A stretch of DNA of 5,040 nt from Ferruginibacter sp. Its GTDB lineage: Bacteria > Bacteroidota > Bacteroidia > Chitinophagales > Chitinophagaceae. This document shows, one piece after another, positions 1 to 5,040 of the stretch. Every line of letters starts with the position of its first letter. The stretch's first letter is position 1. The stretch is taken from assembly GCA_025352435.1 (NCBI GenBank), contig JANXTN010000148.1, forward strand, positions 1-5,040, written 5' to 3'. The position numbers were made by a program, and so were the translations under genes. Under the pieces are notes generated by a model. That model searched no databases. It saw nothing but the letters and a program-made list of their open reading frames with translations, and had not been told where the DNA came from.

Positions 1-986
1 TTCTAAATCAAAAAGGAATTGGTATGGTACAAACAAGATGGGGCCATACCAACAGAGAATATTCCTTGCTCACGAAGGCCCAGGCTTTTTGGCTGGAGAA
101 TCATTTCAGAATTGAACAAACGAGCCGAAGCAATTTAAATCTCTTTTTTAATTTTAACGGTACTGCAGGTATTTGGAATAAACAGGCGATTCTCGAGGCG
201 GGAAATTGGCAGGCAGATACACTAACCGAAGATCTTGATTTAAGTTACAGAGCACAATTAATGGGATGGAGATTTTTATATCTGGAAGATGTAATATCCC
301 CCGCAGAATTACCACCAACACTTTCTGCTTTAAAAGGGCAGCAATTCCGCTGGACAAAAGGTGGGGCTGAGGTGTCAAGAAAATTAATTCCTTCTCTTAT
401 AAAATCTAATCAGCCTTTAAAAATTAAGCTACATGCAGTTGGGCATTTATTAAATTCAGGTGTTTATTTGGCAATCGCAATCAGCGCATTTTTAAGTATT
501 CCTTTATTATTAATAAAAAATGTGATCCCCTCTTTAAAGCCAATGATGACGGTGGGTACGGTCTTCTTTTCTAATTTTATTATTTTGGCGATTGCCTACT
601 TTATAGCTACAAAAGACTACTTCAAAAATAAAAATATTTTTCATTTTGTAAAAATGTTTCAAGTCTATTTATCCCTAGCAGTTGGTATGAGTTTTCACAA
701 CAGTATCGCAGTTTTACAAGGATATCTGGGTAAAAGATCCCCATTTATCAGAACTCCAAAATTCAACAATGAAAACAATGGTCACCTGGCATTACAAAGA
801 TTTGGTGCCGCAAAAATTTCTAATTCTTTTATATTTTATTTATTGTTTTTTTTATTGTTCTTTTCAGCAGCAGCCTATGGTATTGTAGCAAAAAACTACG
901 GTTTCCTTTTGTTCCACCTCACCCTTACCCTGGGTATGGCCTTGCTTTTATTTTTTGATATAAGGGAATCTGCTACCGTTAAATAA
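1..986 (+). CDS. Family 2 glycosyltransferase, cellulose synthase-like, C-terminal part (5' end outside window)
   Basis: This membrane glycosyltransferase probably polymerises or transfers sugars from a nucleotide-sugar donor at the inner membrane for an envelope or extracellular glycan; the sugar cannot be read from the sequence. The reading frame is open from base 3, before the first ATG at 24, and the text before it (LNQKGIGMVQTRWGH) already looks like family sequence, so the real start lies upstream. Visible are the QTRWGH segment (codons from about 30), FNGTAGIW, the catalytic-base motif TED (225-233), and QQFRW (339-353), the acceptor/product-site Q(Q/R)xRW motif of processive GT2 enzymes. 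About five hydrophobic membrane segments follow from about base 440 to the end, with the family-like SPFIRTPKF stretch between them. Some 327 residues are visible; relatives are usually near 490, so the donor-binding N-terminus and DxD motif are missing here. It ends inside the 3' end of the convergent purine nucleoside phosphorylase gene. The family is secure, the substrate unknown. Confidence 0.9.
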   Translation, partial: LNQKGIGMVQTRWGHTNREYSLLTKAQAFWLENHFRIEQTSRSNLNLFFNFNGTAGIWNKQAILEAGNWQADTLTEDLDLSYRAQLMGWRFLYLEDVISPAELPPTLSALKGQQFRWTKGGAEVSRKLIPSLIKSNQPLKIKLHAVGHLLNSGVYLAIAISAFLSIPLLLIKNVIPSLKPMMTVGTVFFSNFIILAIAYFIATKDYFKNKNIFHFVKMFQVYLSLAVGMSFHNSIAVLQGYLGKRSPFIRTPKFNNENNGHLALQRFGAAKISNSFIFYLLFFLLFFSAAAYGIVAKNYGFLLFHLTLTLGMALLLFFDIRESATVK

Positions 987-1809
987 GTTCCATTGAGGCA
1001 ATAGTTTCAAAAAGTATTGAACTTAGTTTTTCATCAGCAACTCCGGCTACAGCAATAATTTCGGCAATATTTACCGGTTGTAAATTTTCAGGATTACATT
1101 CATCTGTGACAACACTTATTGCGGCACATTTTATTCCTACCTGGTTTGCAACAATTACTTCCGGTACTGTACTCATTCCAACCAGGTCTGCGCCTGTAGA
1201 GCGAAGCCATCTGTACTCGGCTTTTGTTTCCAAGTTAGGCCCCATTACTGCAGCATAAGTTCCCCTGCGCATATTGGCATTTTGCGCAGCAGCAATGGAT
1301 AAAATTTTTTTATTTAAGCCTGAATTATATGGTTGGCTCATATCTACAAATCGTTCTCCGAATTGCGGATCCTTTAAACCACGCAAAGGATTATCAGGTA
1401 AAAAATTTAAATGGTCTTCTATTAAAACCAAATCACCTTTTTTGTATTGAAGATTAAGACCACCTGCTGCATTGCTTAAAAACAAATTACTAACGCCAAG
1501 CGCCTTCATTACTCTTACGGGAAACGTTATTTGCTGCATGCTATAACCTTCATAATAATGAAAACGTCCTTGCATTGCAATTACATTCACTTTCCCAATA
1601 GTTCCATAAATTAAATTTCCTTTGTGAAACTCAACCGTAGCTTCAGGAAAGTTTGGGATGTGTGTGTAAGTTATTACGAGTTGGTTTTCCATTTTATCCG
1701 CCATAGCGCCCAAGCCTGTGCCCATTACAATACCCACCGTTGGAGATGTAATTCCTTTAGATCGAAGAAAATCGGCCGTTTCATTTATTTGTTCAAACAA
1801 CATGTTCAT
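979..1809 (-). CDS. punA: Purine nucleoside phosphorylase, trimeric (PNP/MTAP) type
   Basis: This is a cytoplasmic purine-salvage enzyme that splits purine (deoxy)nucleosides with phosphate into free base and (deoxy)ribose-1-phosphate. Its 276 residues are the normal length for the trimeric class. Phosphate-site elements are GTGLG (30-34, Thr31 in place of the usual Ser), GRFHYYEGY (81-89, with Arg82 and His84) and NAAGG (113-117). Base- and sugar-site elements are GPNLETKAEYR (190-200, Glu194 matching human Glu201), VGMSTVPEV (210-218, Met212) and VVTDE (233-237). Asp236 sits where inosine/guanosine-specific enzymes have Asn (human Asn243), and there is no His near the position of human His257, so base preference may be broadened or shifted. 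The start at 1809 is chosen because it begins two codons before a second ATG and has a GGAAAA-like stretch about 10 nt upstream; the second ATG (1803) is possible. The gene converges on the glycosyltransferase with an 8-bp overlap. The gene symbol is by family analogy. Confidence 0.95.
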   Translation of the reverse strand: MNMLFEQINETADFLRSKGITSPTVGIVMGTGLGAMADKMENQLVITYTHIPNFPEATVEFHKGNLIYGTIGKVNVIAMQGRFHYYEGYSMQQITFPVRVMKALGVSNLFLSNAAGGLNLQYKKGDLVLIEDHLNFLPDNPLRGLKDPQFGERFVDMSQPYNSGLNKKILSIAAAQNANMRRGTYAAVMGPNLETKAEYRWLRSTGADLVGMSTVPEVIVANQVGIKCAAISVVTDECNPENLQPVNIAEIIAVAGVADEKLSSILFETIASMELI

Positions 1810-1820
1810 TTATTTTCCAT

Positions 1821-1854
1821 CAAAAATAAATGAGATTATGTTTCTAGCAGCAAA
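1821..1854 (-). promoter_or_regulatory. Candidate Bacteroidota-type promoter of the purine nucleoside phosphorylase gene
   Basis: Read on the minus strand, TTTG (1854-1851) is followed after 22 bp by TATTTTTG (1828-1821), an exact match to the TAnnTTTG -7 element of Bacteroidota sigma-ABfr promoters with a TTTG -33 box. The spacing is within the wider range reported for flavobacterial promoters. Transcription would begin only about 5-10 nt before the ATG at 1809, giving a very short leader. The match is by eye, and AT-rich DNA makes chance hits common. Confidence 0.45.
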
Positions 1855-1860
1855 AGAATA

Positions 1861-1910
1861 GTCATAAATGACAACATGAAAAATTTATGCGAATTTTCTA
1901 AATGACATTT
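1861..1910. repeat. Two ATGAC-type inverted repeats (possible operator) between pirin and PNP genes
   Basis: GTCAT-AA-ATGAC lies at 1861-1872 and AAATG-A-CATTT at 1900-1910. They also share the direct repeat TAAATGACA (1865-1873 and 1899-1907), with 34 bp from start to start. The first lies just upstream of the proposed -33 box of the phosphorylase gene, where an activator or repressor could bind. Each arm is only 5 bp, so this is suggestive and no regulator is identified. Confidence 0.3.
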
Positions 1911-2624
1911 TTATTTTTGATTAATGGGCGTTTCAATTATAATAAACTCAGTTCCGGCCTCACACTCAATTTTTATGTGGTCTGTATCCCAAATGCCGAT
2001 GGAATCTTTTTCATTTAAGTTTTTATCATTTATATTTAACTTTCCATTAATTAAAAAAATAAAGAGACATTTATTTGTTGGGTTGAGATGATAATCAATA
2101 GCTGATCTTGTGTCGTAATATCCTAAAGACAGCTTTGCGTTCTGGTTGATCCAGCAATGACCAAGCCCTTCCTCATTTGAAACAATAGTTTGCAGTTTAT
2201 TTATTCTATTGGCTTTTGCAAAATGCCTTTGTTGGTATCTTGGTGCAATATTTTGAATCTTAGGTTGAATCCAAATTTGTAAAAAATTTACTTCTTCTTC
2301 TCCAATATTGTATTCTTCATGTTTTAGTCCGGTACCTGCGCTCATAATTTGAACGCCCCCTTCTTCTATGATGGTTTTATATCCAAGGGAATCAATGTGA
2401 TTCATTTTGCCTTTTAGTAAAACTGAAATTATTTCTATGTTTCCGTGCGGGTGAATTCCAAAGCCTTTGCCGCTTTCTACATAATCATCATTGAAAACAA
2501 GTAAGCTTCCGAAGGCGATTTTTGTAGGATTGTAATAATCGCTGAAGCTAAAACAAAAGTTACTTTTCAACCATCCAATATCCTTCAACCCACGATCTTC
2601 TTTTAAAAAATGTTGCGTTTTCAT
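1911..2624 (-). CDS. Pirin family protein (bicupin, YhhW-like)
   Basis: This is a cytoplasmic two-domain cupin of the pirin family. Relatives include E. coli YhhW, which has quercetin 2,3-dioxygenase activity in vitro, and human pirin; the natural role of most bacterial members is unknown. The N-terminal cupin carries the metal-binding set expected for the family: His58 and His60 in GIHPHGNIEI, and His102 and Glu104 in AGTGLKHEEY, which would bind Fe(II) or another divalent metal. HIDSLG (76-81) and the WIQP-to-PRY segment (about 118-129) are also family-like. The C-terminal cupin (about 150-237) shows no such metal set, as usual. The length of 237 residues fits the family. Gly61 replaces the Arg/Lys common after HPH. 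The start at 2624 gives the normal N-terminus; the region before it is A/T-rich without a Shine-Dalgarno sequence. The gene is transcribed away from the M20 amidohydrolase gene and lies 101 bp upstream of the phosphorylase gene on the same strand; joint transcription is possible but that gene seems to have its own promoter. Confidence 0.92.
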   Translation of the reverse strand: MKTQHFLKEDRGLKDIGWLKSNFCFSFSDYYNPTKIAFGSLLVFNDDYVESGKGFGIHPHGNIEIISVLLKGKMNHIDSLGYKTIIEEGGVQIMSAGTGLKHEEYNIGEEEVNFLQIWIQPKIQNIAPRYQQRHFAKANRINKLQTIVSNEEGLGHCWINQNAKLSLGYYDTRSAIDYHLNPTNKCLFIFLINGKLNINDKNLNEKDSIGIWDTDHIKIECEAGTEFIIIETPINQK

Positions 2625-2643
2625 TCATTATATTTTTAAGTCT

Positions 2644-2663
2644 CTTACAAATAAACATGTAAG
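2644..2663. repeat. Inverted repeat CTTACA-N8-TGTAAG upstream of the pirin gene
   Basis: Perfect 6-bp arms (2644-2649 and 2658-2663) flank an 8-bp AT-rich centre, 20-39 bp before the pirin start codon. This is the size and position of a dimeric regulator's operator. It could be chance in AT-rich DNA, and no matching regulator gene is present in the window. Confidence 0.3.
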
Positions 2664-2794
2664 TTAATGTTAGCGTCTCTTTTTTGAATAATAAAGCAGC
2701 AAAAATTAAAACTTTATTGTAGCTCTTAATGACACGTTGAAACGATATGCTTGAGTCACCATTTTGCATCAGATCAAGAAGTGCCTATACTTTT

Positions 2795-2823
2795 TTTGGA
2801 AATTTATTATTCATTTACATTTC
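2795..2823 (+). promoter_or_regulatory. Candidate promoter of the Tat-exported M20 amidohydrolase gene
   Basis: TTTG (2795-2798) is followed after 17 bp by TACATTTC (2816-2823), which matches the Bacteroidota TAnnTTTG -7 element in all but the last base. This would give a leader of roughly 35-40 nt before the ATG at 2868, in the divergent region shared with the pirin gene. The support is weak: one mismatch, short spacing, AT-rich surroundings. Confidence 0.3.
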
Positions 2824-2867
2824 AAATTATCAATTATATTTAGATAGTAAAACTTATTTTAAAACGA

Positions 2868-4196
2868 ATGAAAAGAAGAACTTTTATAAGAAACACATCT
2901 GTAACCGCTTTGGGTGTTAGTGCCTTTGGTATTTTGGATTCCTATAGCAAGAATTTAGTGGTGGGCCCAAATTTAAAAGTGAACGAACAGCGTATTGCAG
3001 ACCGCATTGCTGCGTTATCTAAATTTGGTAGGGATGAAAAAGGTCACGGTTACAGAGTTGCTTTTACAAATGGTGACATTGAAGGCAGAGCTTGGTTTAT
3101 GGAACAGATGAAAAAGGCAGGTCTCGACCCAATTATTGATGCGGCAGGAAACATAATAGGTAAGCGGAAAGGCAAAAACGCTGCATTAAAACCCATTGCT
3201 TTTGGGTCACATATTGATATGGTTCCCGACGGCGGAAACTATGATGGGCCATTAGGTTCCATCAGCGCTTTGGAGGTAATTGAAGTGCTGAATGAAAATA
3301 AAATCGTCACAGAGCATCCTTTGGAAGTCATTATTTTTTCCAATGAAGAAGGTGGAACCATCGGCAGTATGGCAATGGCCGGCGGATTAACAAAACAAGG
3401 CCTGCTACAAAAAAGCCAGAGTGGATTAACTATGGCTGAAGGCATCAAAGCAATTGGTGGCGATCCAGACAAAATACAATCGTGTATCAGAAGACAAGGC
3501 GACATTCATGCCTGGTTTGAATTGCATATTGAACAAGGTGGAATTTTGGAAAAGGAAAATTTACAAATTGGAGTGGTTGAAGGGATCGTAGGAATTGCAC
3601 ATTGGGAAGTAACAGTGGAAGGCTTTGCCAACCATGCGGGCACAACCCCCATGAATATGCGGCAAGATTCTCTAATTGCTGCAGCGAAATTTGTGATAGC
3701 AGTAAACGAAGTGATTAATTCCGTAAAAGGAAATCAGGTTGGAACTGTTGGCAAAATAGCAGCAACGCCTAATGCTTACAATGTTATTCCGGGTAAAGTT
3801 GTTATGGGGCTGGAGATACGGGATTTATCTGCAGATAAAATTGAAATGCTCTTCAAAGAAATTGAAAAAAGGGCTGCTGAAATTTCCAAATCTAGTAAAA
3901 CCACCATCAAATTTATACGCCAGGCTAATGAATCAAAACCGGCTTTAACTGATAAGAAATTACAGCAGATCATAAATACATCAGCCAAAGCTTTAGGTTT
4001 AAAAACAAAATTTATGCAAAGTGGTGCCGGGCACGATTCGCAGGAGATTGCAAGGATAGCTCCTGTTGCAATGATCTTCGTTCCAAGTGTTGGCGGCATC
4101 AGTCATTCATACAAAGAATTTACAAAAACAGCGGACATGGCTAATGGTGCTAATGTACTTTTGCAAACCATACTTACTGTTGACAAAGGCAATTGA
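2868..4196 (+). CDS. Tat-exported M20 amidohydrolase (N-carbamoyl-L-amino acid hydrolase / allantoate amidohydrolase group)
   Basis: This is a zinc- or manganese-type M20 hydrolase of the AllC/HyuC/beta-ureidopropionase group, which cleaves carbamoyl (ureido) groups from N-carbamoyl-amino acids, allantoate or ureidopropionate. Expected metal ligands are His115 (GSHIDMVPDGG), Asp126 (YDGPLG), Glu161 with catalytic Glu160 (NEEGG), His220 (HIEQGG) and His413 (GGISHSYKE). Substrate-site elements are His256 (NHAGTTPM), Asn305 (YNVIPG), Arg318 (LEIRD), which in relatives holds the substrate carboxylate, and SGAGHDSQE (385-393). The lid/dimerisation domain is about 233-350. The N-terminus has a twin-arginine signal (KRRTFIR, 2-8) and a mildly hydrophobic stretch to about 23, without a clear cleavage site or lipobox Cys, so the enzyme should be exported folded and perhaps stay anchored. 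At 442 residues it is a normal catalytic unit plus signal. The usual EEGxRF loop is EEGGTIGS here, so the exact substrate is open. No Shine-Dalgarno is visible. A second M20 gene follows 158 bp downstream on the same strand. Confidence 0.9.
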   Translation: MKRRTFIRNTSVTALGVSAFGILDSYSKNLVVGPNLKVNEQRIADRIAALSKFGRDEKGHGYRVAFTNGDIEGRAWFMEQMKKAGLDPIIDAAGNIIGKRKGKNAALKPIAFGSHIDMVPDGGNYDGPLGSISALEVIEVLNENKIVTEHPLEVIIFSNEEGGTIGSMAMAGGLTKQGLLQKSQSGLTMAEGIKAIGGDPDKIQSCIRRQGDIHAWFELHIEQGGILEKENLQIGVVEGIVGIAHWEVTVEGFANHAGTTPMNMRQDSLIAAAKFVIAVNEVINSVKGNQVGTVGKIAATPNAYNVIPGKVVMGLEIRDLSADKIEMLFKEIEKRAAEISKSSKTTIKFIRQANESKPALTDKKLQQIINTSAKALGLKTKFMQSGAGHDSQEIARIAPVAMIFVPSVGGISHSYKEFTKTADMANGANVLLQTILTVDKGN

Positions 4197-4354
4197 TAAT
4201 GAATCATAAAAAATAAGTAATCATACCTTGATCGAAGAATATTCAGATAACAAAATTTTAAATTATTAACTAAATCTTTTTTAACCGCTACATAAAACCT
4301 TTTTGAATTTTAAGGCTTCTTAGACTTTAGTAAAATTAAAAAATTATACATACC
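4197..4354 (+). other. AT-rich spacer between the two M20 genes
   Basis: I see no gene, convincing promoter or GC-rich terminator hairpin in this 158-bp gap. The only stem noticed, CCTT...AAGG (4298-4315), is 4 bp and lacks a following T-tract. A TTTTTG at 4300-4305 could be a -33 box, but no good TAnnTTTG follows it. Whether the two genes share a transcript cannot be decided from the sequence. Confidence 0.5.
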
Positions 4355-5040
4355 ATGACTATTTCAAAACCGTTGACTTTATTAATTTTTATTAGCTTGA
4401 ATTTATTCTTTAACAACAGTAGTATAGCTCAACATTCCAATGCTAAAATTTTAAAAAAAGAGAAAATAAATTCATCACTCTCTTTGTATGAAAAATATAT
4501 CGATGACAATGCTGATGCACACTTAAAGGAGTTTAGTGAGTTGATTTCTATTCCGAGTATTTCTTCGATTCCCGCAAATAAACCCGAGGTTGAAAAAGCA
4601 GCCAATTGGATAGTAAACAAATTAAAAAGTATAGGGGTAACAACTGCGCAATTATTACCTACGGCCGGAAACCCTGTAGTGTATGGCAGTTGGGATAAAG
4701 CACCCGGTAAACCAACCGTTTTAATTTATGCTCATTACGATGTGCAGCCTGTAAAAGAGTCTGAATGGGATAATCCACCTTTTTCACCCATTATAAAAAA
4801 TGGAAAAATTTATGGACGTGGTAGCAGCGACGATAAAAGCGGTGTGATGATAAGCATTTGGGCGGTAGAGTCGATGTTGAAAACAGATGGTAAATTACCC
4901 GTGAACGTAAAATTTTTGTTTGAGGGTGAGGAAGAAATTGGTAGCCCTAATTTTAAAAAATTCCTTGAAAATAATAAAGACCTGCTGCATACAGATTTTG
5001 CTGTAACGGCAGACGATGCGCAATACAGCGAAACAGATCG
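4355..5040 (+). CDS. Secreted M20 family dipeptidase (CNDP/PepV-like), 3' end outside window
   Basis: This metallodipeptidase-type hydrolase should act in the periplasm or outside the cell on dipeptides or small N-acyl amino acids. The N-terminus is a Sec signal peptide: Lys5, a hydrophobic core (about 7-19) and a likely cut after Ala25 (SSIA|Q), with no lipobox. The catalytic domain then shows the M20 metal site: His127 with catalytic-helper Asp129 in AHYDVQP, bridging Asp159 in GRGSSDDKSG, general base Glu193 and ligand Glu194 in FEGEEEIGS, and Asp220 in TADDAQ. Ser162 replaces the Gly usual after DDK. The 228 codons visible are about half of a typical 450-500 residue member; the lid domain and last His ligand lie beyond the edge. 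The frame has a stop codon at 4337-4339, so the ATG at 4355 is the natural start. The gene lies 158 bp after the Tat-exported M20 amidohydrolase gene and in the same direction. It is only distantly like that gene (different motif spacing), so it is not a recent duplicate. The exact substrate is unknown. Confidence 0.92.
   Translation, partial: MTISKPLTLLIFISLNLFFNNSSIAQHSNAKILKKEKINSSLSLYEKYIDDNADAHLKEFSELISIPSISSIPANKPEVEKAANWIVNKLKSIGVTTAQLLPTAGNPVVYGSWDKAPGKPTVLIYAHYDVQPVKESEWDNPPFSPIIKNGKIYGRGSSDDKSGVMISIWAVESMLKTDGKLPVNVKFLFEGEEEIGSPNFKKFLENNKDLLHTDFAVTADDAQYSETD

Noticed and set aside
1624..1833. A 69-codon plus-strand reading frame antisense to the phosphorylase N-terminus
   Set aside because: It mirrors a strongly conserved gene on the other strand and has no domain, start signal or partner; it is an ordinary antisense shadow.
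1878..1898. Possible terminator stem GAAAA...TTTTC after the pirin gene
   Set aside because: The stem is AT-only apart from its end pair, needs a bulged base, and lacks a T-tract on the minus strand, so it does not look like an intrinsic terminator.
2560..2769. A 69-codon minus-strand reading frame overlapping the pirin start
   Set aside because: It overlaps the secure pirin coding region in another frame, its protein is low-complexity and resembles nothing I recognise, and most of it is AT-rich intergenic DNA.
979..4196. A purine-catabolism cluster linking the phosphorylase with an allantoate amidohydrolase
   Set aside because: The two genes are on opposite strands with a pirin gene between, no xanthine, urate or allantoin steps are present, and one product appears exported while the other is cytoplasmic.
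2868..5040. The two M20 genes as a recent tandem duplication
   Set aside because: Signal type, motif wording and spacing differ throughout (for example NEEGG against GEEEIGS), so they belong to distinct M20 subfamilies.

Overview
The window looks like chromosomal DNA of a Bacteroidota bacterium, most likely near the Chitinophagaceae/Sphingobacteriia. This rests on AT-rich DNA, A/T-rich start regions without clear Shine-Dalgarno sequences, a TTTG/TAnnTTTG-type promoter, and the style of the proteins. I see no tRNA, rRNA, CRISPR array, insertion sequence or phage gene. The genus is a guess.

The layout has five protein genes, two of them cut by the window edges. From 1 to 986 (+) is the C-terminal two thirds of a membrane-bound family 2 glycosyltransferase resembling cellulose synthase. 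It converges on, and overlaps by 8 bp, a trimeric-type purine nucleoside phosphorylase (979-1809, -). A 101-bp gap carries a good promoter candidate and two small inverted repeats. Next comes a pirin-family bicupin protein (1911-2624, -). A 243-bp divergent intergenic region (2625-2867) separates it from a Tat-signal-bearing M20 amidohydrolase of the N-carbamoyl-amino-acid hydrolase/allantoate amidohydrolase group (2868-4196, +). After a 158-bp AT-rich gap, a Sec-signal-bearing M20 dipeptidase (4355 to beyond 5040, +) runs off the right edge.

How they work together: the right half is a tandem of two different exported M20 metallohydrolases, which suggests breakdown of peptides or N-carbamoyl/ureido compounds outside the cytoplasm. 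The left half is a cytoplasmic purine-salvage enzyme beside a cell-envelope polysaccharide synthase, with no evident functional link. The window reads mostly as ordinary housekeeping and scavenging genes, and I found no convincing new multi-gene system. The points most worth a second look are the Asp at the purine-specificity position of the phosphorylase, the export signal and altered active-site loop of the carbamoylase-like enzyme, and the paired M20 genes.
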